From Ectocarpus siliculosus (lineage: Eukaryota > Sar > Phaeophyceae > Ectocarpales > Ectocarpaceae): a stretch of 64,000 nt of DNA. Position numbers and translations under genes: made by a program. A model generated the notes under the pieces. It saw only the letters and a list, made by a program, of their open reading frames with translations, was not told where the DNA came from and did not search any database. The DNA is taken from assembly GCA_000310025.1 (NCBI GenBank), contig FN649739.1, positions 779,510-843,509 on the forward strand. Reading direction: 5' to 3'. Positions 25,101-37,367 of this stretch are shown here, one piece after another. Every line of letters begins with the position of its first letter. Within the stretch, counting starts at the first letter, position 1.

Positions 25101-25685
25101 CGTGTCTCATCCCACCGCCCTTCCTTGGCGGTTCCTTCCACAGCGATCACCTCATACATACACATATAACTATGTGCTGTAGACGCACACCGCCCGCATC
25201 TGAGGAGGAGTAGTAGGTCTGTCTGTGCAGGGGTGTGGTGACAGGAGTCTTGGACGAGTCTGTCTGTACCCTGCGATGCCATGTTCTTGTGGTTTACTAC
25301 TGTGTTGCTGCCAAAATGTCTGGACCTTTTGACTGAACAGGAACCCACGCCTCAGATAAAGTGAGGTTTTTGTGTGAGCCGTGGGCGGAAAGCGGGCCCG
25401 TCTCAGATGAATAATTACGTTACCGGCTACATGATCTAAGAAATCTGACCCTCTTTTTGTCTGACCCAAAATAAGAATTCCGAAAGGGTCTGTCTACCCA
25501 ACAATTTCTCAACCAACCTCATCATGTTGGCCTCTTTTTTTTTTGTGTGTTGCCCCTGCTATGCTTTGTAATGTTTGGTGCAGCCGGGTCGTCCAGGTGG
25601 ACAAGAAGACTACGGCCCGCACCACACAACGTAGCGCTCGGCATTGGCTACCACTACACCGTCGGACTACGATTGCCCATCAGTC
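22176..25685. other. intergenic, no gene supported
   Basis: A CA microsatellite lies near 22838-22853, poly-A/T runs near 24703-24720, and a short CAG run near 24898-24917. A TATA-like GGTATAAAAAATA is at about 24579. Open frames up to 172 codons occur but show no domain, no splice pattern and no paralog. Confidence 0.3.
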
Positions 25686-27824
25686 ATGGCACGCACTCCA
25701 GGAACCCACCCTCGCCTTGCGTCGCTCTACCTCCTGGTAGCCGCTACCGCGGTCGTGCTGTACGCCGACGCGCAGCTTGAAGAGTGCACGGAAGCCGCAG
25801 TCACACAGGCATGCGGTGAGTAGTGAAACTGGCGAAACTCCAACACGCTGAAGTTTGTTTCTTCTTGATCAGGTGGAGTGGGGGAGTGGCTGACCGCCCC
25901 CAGGCGCTCCAAACGGGGTTGGAATCACGCCGACGAACCAACCCCTTGGACAGAATAGGGGTGCACGGGGATAAGTGCTTGGTGCAGAAAATAACTTGGT
26001 ATGCAGCACTGCTGCTGTAGCCCGCCAGCGTCGAGTCGAATGGTTTTTGCGTGCACACGACGTTTTCGCTTTGCAAGATCGCAGTTGCGTATGCATAGCA
26101 GATACGCACCATACCTATTGTGGTGTGTATTGGATAGCTATTCGCGAAGTTGGAAATCGTCACTCGTAACCCCAGGAAGTGTGTAAAGCCTGGTCGCGTA
26201 GACCCCGGACGAGAAGAACCCCCCCCCCTCCCTGCCGGGTCTTGGAAAGAGCGTGAAAATTCGAGCTTCTTCCAAGTGTTGGGCCTCTTGAATGTAGTGG
26301 TACTCCTTCACAACGGTAGCACACGTGCGTTTTTTTTTTTTGTCCCCTCGGGGACGGATCTCGCCAAATTCCGTTTTATATACAAGAAAAGCATAATTGA
26401 GAACACGGCTCGTGTCACACCCGTTGGAAGCGCTGGAGGTACAGAAGTACGTGGTTCATGACGCAAGACGAGCAAGACAGGTACGCAGAGTACTACCAGA
26501 GCACCGAAGAGCCATTTCTTCCAACGCAACAGCTGTAAGCAGCATGTTGACCCCTGCCTTGTTCAATTCCTCCCCGCCAACAACCCAACCCGTTCTTTCA
26601 GATGAGAGCGCCATCTGCCTCCAGTGCACCGCCGTCATAACGGGCGGGTCTTTCTCGGACTGCCTGTCGGGCATCGACGCCACGATCGGCTCCTGCGAGT
26701 TCACGGAGCAGGCGGCGTGCTGCTTGAACGAGGTCTCCGGCATCGACTGCGTGAGCGACCTGGCTACCTTCGAGTTCTTCGAGTGCGTCTACGACCTGGC
26801 CGCGCCGTGCGACGTGAGCCTGACGTGCAGCGGCGACACGACCCCGGCGCCGGCTGCCGCTTCCGGGACGGGCACGCCTGTCGCCGGTGGTGGCGGCGGG
26901 GCTGACACCCTTGCACCTACACCCGCCGCCGCTGACGGCGGCAGCGGCAGGCCGACTGCGCCAACCGCTGCGCCCGCCCCTGACGACGGCCGGCCTGCCC
27001 CGCCCTCGGAGACCTCCGCGCCCGCTGCCGCCGGCGGAGCTGAGACCATGTCGCCCGCTGCTGCCGCAGACGGCGGCATGCCCGGTGCGCCCTCGGATAC
27101 CACCGCGCCCGCTGGTGCCGGCGGAGCTGAGACCATGATGCCGTCTGCTGCCGCAGACGGCGGCATGCCCGGTGCGCCCTCGGACACCACCGCGCCTGCT
27201 GCCGCACCGGCGGCGGACGGAGCTGAGACCATGATGCCCTCTGCTGCCGCAGACGGCGGTAGGCCTGGCGCGCCCTCGGACACCACCGCGCCCGCTGGTT
27301 CCGGCGGAGCTGAGACCATGATGCCGTCTGCTACCGCAGACGGCGGCATGCCCGGTGCGCCCTCGAATACCTCGGCGCCCGCTGCGGCCGGTGGTGCCGA
27401 AGGGACCGTGATGCCCACTTCCGGAGACGGTGACCGTGCGTCGGACATCACACCCGCCCCTTCTTCTTCTGCTGGTGCTGCTACGCCATCCGCCACTACG
27501 ATGACTTCGATGACTGGCGAGGGCGAGACGATGTCCCCGACCGCCACCGGCGACGGCGACCGCGAGTTGGACATCACCCCCTCCCCCGCCGCTGGCGGCG
27601 GCGGCGGCGGCGGAGGCTCTACTCCCACCGCTTCCGACGAGACCATGGCGCCCACCAATGCTGCGGGGGAGGTGGGCAGCGAAAGCGTGGCGCCGACCGC
27701 CCTCGGAAACGCTGACGACACCGACACGACCTCGGGGGGGCGCGGCCTGTTCTCGACGAGTGTCGGAGGCGTTGTGACAGGCCTACTCGCGTTCTGCACC
27801 GCCGCCGTCGCCGTGGTTGTGTGA
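25686..27824 (+). CDS. 12-Cys surface protein, GPI-type, long repeat stalk
   Basis: Two exons, 25686-25815 and 26602-27824, joined by a phase-1 intron of 786 bp (GTGAGT ... TTTCAG), give 450 residues. Exon 1 is a signal peptide ending YADAQ plus the first two cysteines. Exon 2 completes the domain: CLQC, CLSG, GSCEF, AACCLNEVSGIDC, FFEC, PC and LTC. The stalk has a repeat of about 29 residues around GGAETMMPSAAADGGMPGAP. The motif recurs at intervals of 87, 96 and 87 bp, so copies stay in frame. A GDGDR segment and a poly-Gly run follow. The C-terminus (SGGRGLFSTSVGGVVTGLLA, ending VVV) is a typical GPI-attachment signal: small residues, a spacer, then a hydrophobic end. Signal peptide, intron and Cys domain are closest to the gene at 40621-42607. 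Long antisense frames over the stalk are shadows of its repeats. Confidence 0.8.
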
Positions 27825-29376
27825 TGGGAGTGACGATTCGATTTGGAAAAAGGGGGGGCGCTGATGCCTCACGTGTGCAGCTTGGTTCCTACTGTAAGCG
27901 TGTTTTGCTTCCCTTGCGTCTAGTGAGAGGTGGAAATCGGGGACTTGTCCAGGGTTTCATCACGGCCGGCGGAAGACTCCCGCAGTGCGTACCTTCTTTT
28001 GGAGAGACTCCCGGCACTATATTTCGAGTGCGGACTGTTAACAGTATTATATGTGTCGTGGCTTCTTTTGCTTCTGCTCGAGTTGTAGTTCCCGCCGATT
28101 GGCCATCTTCGTGGATGCTATCAGTGCTCGTGGTCGAATTCCCGCGTGTATCCATATGCAGACAACAACCGTCTCGTACCATTTTTTTTGTAGGTTTAGA
28201 TCTCCCCCCGTTTTTTCTGAGAGTGCGTGATCGGCGTCGAGTTTCCTTTGCATGCTCGCGCCTTCTCGCCTTGACGCCTCTTTTCTTTTCTCGGTGATGC
28301 AGTGCAGGTGTTCCGCGTGTGTTCCTAATTCCATGTCCCGACGCCGGCTGAGTGAGAGCGATTGGGTCGCCGGGGAGGAGCCCTTGAGGCTCTTGCGGAG
28401 CCCTTGAGGCTCTTGCCATCGTGTGGAATGTATATTTTCCTGTTGTAGAAAGATGTGTGTTACCGTTGTGGGAGACGAGCGTGCGTGTTGCTCAGAGCAA
28501 AGGAACGGGGTGGGGGGGATGTCCAGGGGACGTAGGGTGGTCGGGGCTTGACGCAAAACATTTAGTGCTCCTCGAGTAGGTCGCACAGGGAGCGCAAACG
28601 GCTTCGCTGAAACTGCAGCTCGAGTCGCTCATGTGGCAATGACTTTTTTTTTCTTGCAAGTGTTGCTTGTGGTCGTGCTGTTGCCAAGGCTTACAGCGAT
28701 GGGGGTAGCGACAAGCGTCTTTGCGCGGTGGGGGTTCTGTGGAGGTCGCCCTCGTGAGTAATAATATATCCATCATGTTCTCGTTCGGTTTTATTTTGCT
28801 GAATCCGTGTGGTGGAACCACACAGCAGCAGTGCCAACTACTGGACGAAAGCGTCTCGCGCGTTCTCTCTGACGCCCACAGGATCTATTTGGTGTCATAG
28901 GCCAACTCTTCGTTTGGCTTTCTGGTGCAGGTGCTGGAACTTTTGTACTTGTACCGTCGTTGACTCGATGCACGCAGTGCTGTCACGAGACTCGAGCGCA
29001 CAAAGCGAGAACGCCGTCCATGCAGGGACCTGCAAGGGATTCAGCCCCGTTCAAGCCCCGACTGTTTTGTTTTTTCAACGTACATGCATACAATCACAGC
29101 AAGAGTGCCGGGTCGAGAGAATACCCCCAACTCTTCGTTGATGGCACACACTGCCTTCCTTGTGCATGATGTACATATTTGACGATTTCTTCTCCCGCAA
29201 ATCCTCCCCCCTCCCCTGCTTGTCGACAAACGCACGGCGAAACATTTCCCTCCCTTCGAATCCAGAGAAGGAACACTCGCTTTGACTTGGCAGGCCGGGT
29301 GCCTCTCGGCGACACACGAATTCCCGTGTCCGCAAAAAAGCGCGAAATCACCACCCTCACCCCGCCTGTAACAGTT
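27825..29376. other. intergenic between convergent genes
   Basis: The 3' flanks of the plus-strand gene on the left and the minus-strand gene on the right meet here. A tandem pair of a unit with CCCTTGAGGCTCTTGC lies at about 28377-28416. No exon is supported, although a minus-strand frame of 179 codons (28047-28586) is open. Confidence 0.3.
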
Positions 29377-30851
29377 TCAAGTTCTTTGCAACGCGCCCAC
29401 GAGCGCGAAGAAAGCAACCACCATTATTGCCGCTCGGCCAATGGACACCGGCCGCTTCCCGCTGCCCGCAGCACTCGTGTCGGAGGTGGAGGTGGTCATC
29501 GTCTCCGTGTGCTTGCAAGACAGGCTTGAGCAGGCCTGCTCGCTGGCAGCCTGGACGATACACTCCGAGTACGAAACGAACTTCGGGTTGGCCAGGCAGT
29601 CGTTTGGAGACAGCACGTCGAAGCAGCACGACGTCGCCGAAACCGCCGAGCAAGTGCCCGCGTATTCGTAGCTGCGCGGGCGAAGAGGGGCGCAGAGCAC
29701 GCCACAGAAAGAACGACGGCAAAATGATGTCTTCGGTTTACTTGATTGCGCGACGGTTATTATGTAGCAATCGCGGCGTGTAGACTAACGACCCGGCAGT
29801 GGGGATTGAATGGGGGAGAGGGCCGGCGGGTATATGGTCGAGAGGGGCCGAGTGCGGCCGTGCCTTTTTTCTTACCTCGCGAGGCACGACTCCCACTCCA
29901 ACTGCTCCTCGCTGGTGGCTTCAAGGCGGCATTCCTATTCACCGTCAGAGTCATTAACATCCGGAGCGGCACCAGTCACAAAAAAAATAGCCTATTCGCA
30001 TAAGAAAAAAAGTTAGTTAATGAAATGTTTGGCGGGCGGGGTTAACCTTTTATTGCGTGTGTCGCGTCTTCTTGCCCAGCCGAAAGCTTGAGTGACTACA
30101 ACTGGTGCAGTTGAAGAGACAAGAAGCAATCAATTGCACCTGACACTCTCTATCCGCCGCACAGGCATCCGCCGCATCCTCGCATCCTGCAAGCGAGTGG
30201 GCAAGAGAGCGCGCGTGAGAAAATAGACTACTGGTGTCCGCAGCGAGCGCAAGAACAATGTTTTCGGCAAGTTTCACCTCTCGCCAGATACTTTAGCAGC
30301 AACTTTCGCAACTCCCTGCAGTCGATCGGCCGTCGAATGGTACAATGTCTAGAGCGAAGTGTAGCACGTTCGGTGTACATAGTAGACGAACTTTCTGGCC
30401 CGCCGATCCTTTCCGTCTGTGTGCGTATCTCGTTGCCGTGGCACTTTGCAGTACGGACTGAAATGCTATGTAGAGGCTCCTGTGCGGAGGATACATCGCG
30501 AATATAGTCTAGTCTTCTTCTGCGTCCCTCCACGGCGCCTATTCTCAAGGATTTTGCCCAACAAGCAAGTTTTCGGGGGCGAGCATCCATTGCGCTCATC
30601 ACCGTTTTAAAGCCAGCATTCATTTAGGAACAAAAACCATGTCAAAGTGTCAGTCTCATCATAGGTTGACCGGTACTCTGCCATTTACTCCAGGCCACGA
30701 TCTTCCTGCGGGCGTTAGATGTGCAACGTTTGAGACGGCGTCGGTCACTTTCACATATAAACACCAAAGTTTCCGACCAACGACTTACCGGTGCAGATAT
30801 AACCGTTTTCGCCAGGGAGGCAATCGCTGCAGATATCTTCCCCGGGGCAAG
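29377..30851 (-). CDS. Divergent 12-Cys surface protein with extra Cys module, 5' end missing
   Basis: Exons on the minus strand: 30851-30789 (63 nt), 30186-30140 (47 nt), 29934-29876 (59 nt) and 29671-29377 (stop). Junction phases are 1, 0 and 2, and all match. The first exon is a small module with CPGEDICSDC and LPGENGYICT. The next three together rebuild the 12-Cys domain: GCEDAADACAADRECQ, then ECRLEATSEEQLEWESCLA, then the exon with SCCFDVLSPNDC and YSEC. Cys spacing at the start (C-x5-A-C-x5-C-x2-C) equals that of the five typical members. A short Thr-rich stalk follows, then a hydrophobic segment (AAIMVVAFFALVGA) and QRT at the end, so a GPI-type or membrane tail. The domain is split by two introns the typical members lack. 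No signal-peptide exon was found upstream; it must end in phase 1. The acceptor at 30852 (TTGAAG) is the weakest junction. Confidence 0.65.
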
Positions 30852-32274
30852 CTTCAAGACCGACAGAACAGCAGCCATTTCAGGGCATGAAGATAAGAAC
30901 AAGATATCTTGCTGTGGCTGAAACGCCGCCACCACTTCTTCGTCGATCATGATCGGTGGTGCTTTGATTCCCTTGCATCCAACCCGCCAAGCAGAAGAGC
31001 CCACGGCATATTGCGTATTCTCTGCTTCCTACCATGTGACTCTCTCTGCCCAATATTGAGCAGTTGCTAGCAGATCCATCCGCCATGTGTGTCACGTTCA
31101 TTCATGCACATAACCGTGGGGGAGCTCAAATTGGAGGTAGCGGGGTGCACATTTGGTGTGATATTATTACCTCCAGGACTACCGTACATACGTAGAGGCA
31201 GGAGCTGCAGTCAAAAATGAGTATGTCGACAAACAGAGGCTACACATATTCACCACACGGCCGTGTACCCGTTGTGATGTATTTCGGATACATCTCCCTC
31301 CCGAACACATTTGGTGCAGTCAATTCGACAGGGAATCATGAAAGGTATGTAGTCACTCACAGCACACAGCGCTGCTGTCGAAACCTGCCGGGAGTAGCAC
31401 ATTGCTGACCGCCAAAGCAGGCGACCTGCGCATCGACAGATGCATAGATTCAAACAGAGGTGGTGGATGGCGGTCTTGTCGACATGTGCGGTATGAGCGC
31501 GGTTGACAGCGAGCGGTGGCCCCACCCCAAACTCACTCTACAAGTCCCCCCCTCAGTAATACGACGTCACTTTTGCCTGGATTGTCTTTGGGGATGGGTC
31601 GGTGAAAGGTGATGCGTGTCGCACTTGCTGGAGTTTGGCTCGTGCGACCACGACTGCAACAAAAACCAAGGTGGCACTGCAAATTGTTGGCGGGGTAGTG
31701 GGCTTGGATAAAAATTTCAATGAATTGCGACGATGAGGTACCTACCAGCACGCCCATTCACGACCACAACTTACCCCGCTGTCGAGGGAACACACTGAAG
31801 GACACCGTTGCCTTCCAAGCCCCTGGGCAGATCCAATTCACAGCATAATAAGTTCGCATTTGGTTTGAGACAATACGGAGATGAAGGGGATGGATTAGAG
31901 TCATTCGAAGCCGTCGGGACAAGGGACTATTTTCACGGCAAGGACGTGAATGTCAATACTTCAGTGCACAACGTGTTCTCGGTGCTATCGTAGCTTCCAG
32001 TCAGTGGTAGCGTGGTCGCTTCCGTATTAAATCGGAAAGATGTGCTCAACCTTTAGGGCACCTACGAAGAGAGGTGGTGTGCACATTACGAGCGACAAAG
32101 TAGTCGGCCTTCCCTCGTGGGCCCAACACATGGGAAGACGGTCCTCCTGCCGTTCCCCGCTACTGTAGTGAATTGACAATGAATCACCCTACGTTGCCAA
32201 CACTGGTGCTGCACTATTTCCACCGGAAACCCCAAACCATCTGCACACTCGGCAGGTCTCAACCGGGCCCTCAC
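30852..32274. other. no gene resolved
   Basis: Missing 5' exons of the gene at 29377-30851 and 3' exons of the LRR gene are both expected here. I found none with convincing splice signals. Confidence 0.3.
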
Positions 32275-35200
32275 AGTGTTTTAAGCGCTGTGAGCCCGTC
32301 GAAAAGCCCCGCCTGCAAGGTCTCCAGCTGTGTGTTGGAAAGAGTTCTGCGTGGACGACACGGGGCGTGATGGAAAACGCTTTCAAGGCCCGCCTTTGGC
32401 ATGTGCTGGGTCGCACATCATACGTCAAGTAGAAGGCCGTTCTTGCGAGAGAGCATGGAGAGCGTGAAATCCACGCGGTACCGACGCCAAATTGCAGAGA
32501 ACGACCTGTGGTTGCTGTGTACGTGCGAAAAGGAGAACGATATTGATCATAATGTCGCAATGGTCATAATATCGCAAACTTCAGCAAGAACGGCTTGAAC
32601 ATGATCCCATGTCTGAGCTCAACGCGTACGCCAAACCTTCGTCAACGAAAGCGGGCGAGCTGTGAGTACGATCACTCGTGTCCCACCATGACGAAAAGCC
32701 CCCTCAGCTACAACGGAAATTGGGTTCCTAACGGGTCGCCCACGGGTGCTCAAGGCTTGGCGATGTACTAAACCGAATGAAAATGCGAATGGATGGGAAC
32801 GGATGAGGCGCACCACGTGTCCTACAACACTCGTACTCAACAGTGTTTCAAGCGCTTCCAACCCAGCGAACGTCCCGGCCGTCAGTGTCGTTCCCAACGG
32901 GTTGTCCGAAAGGTACCTGGTAGATTGGAAAAGGGGGAACCTTGTGAAAATATGTAGCCGGCGGTGAAATGTCGATATTCATCCTAAAGCGTGAAGGCGC
33001 ACCATACTACTCGGATGCATGTATCACTTCGTGACCTCCACACGTTGACGGATTCATCAACCGTCTAACGCATCTACCCAACGGCCGGCGTTCAGGTTGA
33101 TTCCTTCGGAAAGATTCAACATAGGCCATTTTCGTGCTCACTCTCACTCCATACCAAAAGAGAACGAAATACTCGAACATCCATCCTCACAGCTTCAAGA
33201 GTCCGGTAAGACCACCGAAAACGCCGAGCGGGAGGGAAGAGATGTCGTTCCCTGATAAATTCCTGTATGCCGAGGTTCCAGGGGAGAAAATTTGAACATG
33301 GGGCGGCGTCGGCGGGGTTCAACAAGATTGTAACAGATCGGCATGCAACCCTCTAAGACACTTGGGTATGATTTACCTTTTTTTGTTTACGCGCTTTCCA
33401 GGAGGTTGAACCAAGGAATCACGGTGAGAAGCAGAAAGGGTCACTCCGTCGACGACTATTGCACGTGGGACGCGAAGCCGCAAACACTTTCTTCGTTAGA
33501 GCGCGTTTGTTTGGTGATATTGGTTGCAGGTCGCGGCTTCTTGTTGGTATGACATACATGACCGAACAAATGTATAACACGAAGCGCATGCAAGAGCGAG
33601 TACCGGGTGGATGGCCGGATAGGTCACCATTCCGACGGCGTTATGGCTCCCTTGCCATCATGCCCAGATGCTCTTGGATCAGAAAAATGATCGTCTAAGT
33701 ACCAGATTGTAGCGAGCCAACCCGTCGGACTTACGGACAAAACACCGAGGGAGTACCTCGTAAGCAACGCCAATTGAACCGTTAGCGCAACAAAAACAGC
33801 CTGAAAAAAAACGAGAATGTTCAACTACTTCGTCATGAACTTCGTGGTTCGGCCCATTGAATTTCCGGAACAGCAAGTTCGTATGTATTGAGAAATCAAC
33901 GTGCTCCACATGCGTTGGTGCTCACAATGTATTTAGTGATTGCAGGGCCTCGTTGCCGAAAACAGCCAATGGCAGCGTCTCCAGGTTATTTCCTCGAACG
34001 TCGCTGGGTGGACGGCATGTTCAGGAAGGCACCCAAGGACAACATCAAAGAAATATTGAAGGATAGTAACTTGGCTCATATATCCAACCTTGGTTGCAAG
34101 GAAGAATTCTTTCGGTCGGTGTAGGAAACGGAGAAACATGTCGAAAGACCTCTCCGACATCCGGAAAATGGAGGGCACATGACACATATGTCATGATGAA
34201 TATGCACATGTCCAGCAATATAGCATCGTATGGATGCACCGCAGGCATACACCGGGCAAGAACTATACAAATTTAAGGTAGGAACCCTTAGATACGCCTA
34301 AGAGATCCCAACTCCCGAAAATTCATTCCGCAGGAAAGTGCAGCGCCTATCTGTACGCAGCAGTTTACTCTAGCTTGCCGTTTGTGTAGCATAAAAGGAG
34401 ACGCCGCGATCAGTCCGGTACTCACAAGATTTGAAGATCCTGGAGAGTGTGCAGGACCGAAACATCTAGAGAGCTGAGTTTGTTGTTGTGGAGATATCTG
34501 CAACAAGCAGACACGGTGATAGGCACGGAAGGGTGTTCGGAGTATCTCCCTGCGACTGACGGACAGGGAAGGGGCGGGGCTATGTATTGTCCTGGAGGTG
34601 AGGTTAGGAAGGTTGAACAACATGACGGAACTTGGCATAGGCTGAGCAGTTATGCAGCATTTCGAGCGGGAACACTCTCGGGGAGGTGCTTCACAAGGAC
34701 AGATATGGACGAAGGAACCCGGAGGATGGTGAAACATTCCGGCACATTGTTGGGAGGGTATGCATTTGGTACTCGACATGACTCTGTAAGTGCGGACGAA
34801 GGAGGCACGTCGTGGCGGTGGTTCGTGGCAATGCTCCAGAAATTGGTTGATTCATGTGCATGCCTCGGTGCTCATTTTCCGTGTCATCGGCAGATACCTG
34901 AATCATGGTTCCTTGTCTATAGGTGGGAGAGTTGTACATGAGTTCCGCGACAAGGAAAAGGTTGGTGATCCCACGGAAAGTGTTTGTCAATGAACCGAAC
35001 AATGCGATGACCCTTGCCACCGCAAACCCATTCTACGAACTGGGCTCCAACACGGTCGCTTGTGCTGGAATCTCATTCACTGCTGTGGTACCGCTTGCGC
35101 CCCACTCACAAATGCTGAAGAGCCACGACATCGTCCAAAATGCCGACCTCGAGCTGATCCAGCTGGCTTCCGTTGATCCAGCTACAGGGCAAAAACAGCA

Positions 35201-37367
35201 GGGCAGCATAAATTAAATTGGAGCTTGCACAACATGGATCTATGTCCTACAGTTGACATGCCGGGATCGATACGCAACATACTTTCCGTTCAACCTTGCA
35301 GCTTCGAGACAGCCTCCAGCTCTGTAGTCCGAAACTAGGAGAAGCGGGAAGGGCAGTGCATGGGGGGGCGCCTTTGCCCCAACGAATACAGAGGGAGCAG
35401 GGGAGAAGCCAATGGAATACATATGAGAACGGAAAGTGTTGCAATACGCACAGGCGTGTGAGGGATTGTAGCCCATGGAACAGCCCCGCCGGTAGGACTG
35501 TAAAAGGATTATTTCCTATGTACAAGGCCTCCAGCGCTCCAAGATCCTCGAACACGTCAGCTGGCAAAGTTGTCAGAGAATTATCTGTTAAGTATCTGCC
35601 ATCGAGAGCGACAAGCGACGAGCGAGAGGCGAGCGTGACGACGAACAAAGCACGAAAAACGACGTGGGAGGACGCTTGAGACTCTATTCCACTTTCTGCA
35701 ATGTCGGCCACAGGGTTCAAGGCTAGCTATGGATAGTGGGTGCACGATGTTCATAGCCTATGCAAGCTCGAAACCTTTACGTGTTCACGAGTATCCGAAT
35801 ATCACGGCTTTTATTCCTACCCGGGGGCTGCTGGCATGGCCACATCAAGATCGAAACGCTCTTCATCAGAACGGCGTTCACAGTCGCTTCGCCTTGCACA
35901 GAGGGTCGATATCTCTGATTCCTAATATCTATTCGTTCTGTGTTTTCCCTTCGTGGCTGCTACCGTCAAATACGACACACCTTTCGCCACAGATTATCCA
36001 ATATCATCCCGGCAGCGCAGGTTTCACTTACATGATTTTGATCGAGTCTCTGCCAGCATTGTCGAAGCACGAACCGATGTCCACGCTGTCGGCGTCGGTT
36101 AGTCCACAGTTGGAGAGGTTACTGCCAGCCGGGACAGCCGAGCGAGGGATAGTTAGAGGCGAGAACTTTTCCGGACGGCTGAAATAGTATTCACACCCCC
36201 AAAACTGTACCTCCATGTCAAGCGTCTTCAACGCTTTGCTTGAATTTTTGGGAAAGACTCGGGGGGTGACTTCCTCAGAATCACTCCGCTTGTACCTTGT
36301 ATCACGGAGACACGATCTGCATACCTACACTGTCCGCCCGTACGTGCAGAATGGCTGAGTGAGCCGTTTTTCATTTTATCGGGCCGTTCCGTACCGACGA
36401 ACGTTCTCGTGCTGAAGGCTCCAGGCATCACACCCGGGGTATCGTGTCGTGGCCGACAGGCTCATACTTTCCAGCGCGCACAAGCACTTGAACGTTGGCA
36501 CTGATTCGAGTACGACCCAGCGGAAGCTATCACGGCGGAATGGTACGATGACCTCCGAGTGAAACCGTCATTGCCGGGGCTAGGCATCGCTTAGGTCCTT
36601 AGCCAGCTAATCCGAACTTCGAAAAGGGTCGGAGATCCCCTTCGGAATTGATCGTATGCATGTTTTCCCGCCAAGACCGTCTGAGAAGAGACAGAGAATG
36701 TTGGCAACGTCGAGCGCTCACATGGTAGTCACGTCCGCCCCGCACTTGAACTGCCTTCCGCTAGAAGTGGAATCCATGCACGTGTTAATACCTGAAAGAG
36801 AGGATAATTGTCGGCGGGGCGTCAGCAACCGAGGTGAACTGTTCCTTTCGTTTGAATCCGGAAGGTGGTTTCCGGACGACCTGGGTTGGTGCATGCTGCG
36901 CTTAGGGAGATCAATATTCACCGCGGAGCGCTTGACCTCGGCGGACGAAGTCACTCAATCGACAAACATGGTCCGGAGTAGGTACTGATGCCCGCCTCCC
37001 GTGGGGCAGAGAAATATGCACCAGGACGTCAACGCAGTCAACTTTGACAGCACACGTCGTACTTTGTCGATCAAGCAGTTGAAAATCAGATGAAACGACA
37101 GTAGCGTTTCCGACGGGTGTCGAAACCCGATTCTGCAGTCCATTCCTCCTATGCCTCATTAACAACACATCGTCACCGCTTGCCAGAAATATACAACTTG
37201 AAGCCATCAACATGTGCGTCTTTGGGCTGTGGACAAGAGGTTGTTCTCTTACCGTTTGCTGCCCCCGCGGCAAGAAGTGCCACCAGCGCGACGTGCCTTT
37301 TGCAGCTGCCGTAGCACGAGGTGCGGTGCTGGGTGAAGAACGTAAGCGGGTGACGAGGCGGTATCAT
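32275..37367 (-). CDS. Secreted leucine-rich-repeat protein, at least eight exons, 3' end not found
   Basis: LRRs bind proteins or other ligands; in secreted or membrane proteins they often act in recognition. Minus-strand exons: 37367-37253 (signal-peptide-like, hydrophobic VALVALLAAGAAN, donor GTAAGA, phase 1); 36791-36722 (70 nt, contains NTCMDSTSS and FKCGADVTT); 36121-36032 (90 nt, NLSNCGLTDADSVDIGSC); 35595-35452 (144 nt, two repeats, LTDNSLTTLPADVFEDLGAL); 34003-33926 (78 nt, GNNLETLPLAVFGNEALQSL); 33262-33191 (72 nt, LSGNDISSLPLGVFGGLTGL); 32916-32842 (75 nt, TLTAGTFAGLEALETL); 32346-32275 (72 nt, QLETLQAGLFDGLTALKTL). Every junction after the second exon is phase 2, so the single-repeat exons can be added or removed without breaking the frame. 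A decayed repeat exon lies inside (about 33640-33800). The n-region before the hydrophobic stretch is long, so the signal-peptide exon is the least certain. The C-terminal part, and with it membrane anchoring, is unknown. Confidence 0.72.
33640..33800 (-). pseudogene. Decayed LRR exon inside the LRR gene
   Basis: After TTTTTTTCAG at 33801 the minus strand resembles the neighbouring LRR exons at DNA level, including ACGGGTTGGCTCGCTACAAT (a GL-x-x-LQSL block) and then TACTTAGACGATCA. No single frame keeps the repeat: stops and at least one lost base interrupt it. One frame instead gives a hydrophobic string between good splice sites (33800-33735, exactly 66 nt). I read it as a repeat exon that has lost its frame. 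A membrane-helix exon is the alternative. Confidence 0.4.
34923..35216 (+). other. Open frame in an intron of the LRR gene, opposite strand
   Basis: A 97-codon plus-strand frame with even composition (contains VFVNEPNNAMTLATANPFYE) lies in the large intron between LRR exons. It has no recognised domain and may be chance or a fragment of an inserted gene. Confidence 0.15.

Noticed and set aside
28047-28586. 179-codon minus-strand frame downstream of the 25686 gene
   Set aside because: No domain, no splice pattern and no paralog; it lies in the expected 3' untranslated region and spacer.
30050-30277. Continuous minus-strand frame over 30186-30140 as a single exon with its own start
   Set aside because: The start would be GTG, the tail loses similarity to the family, and splicing at 30140 restores the cysteine pattern with matching phase.
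34540-34680. PSSVMLFNLPNLTS as another LRR exon
   Set aside because: Only half a repeat fits, phase is wrong at the acceptor and no donor follows at the expected distance. It may be a decayed exon, but the signal is too weak to list.
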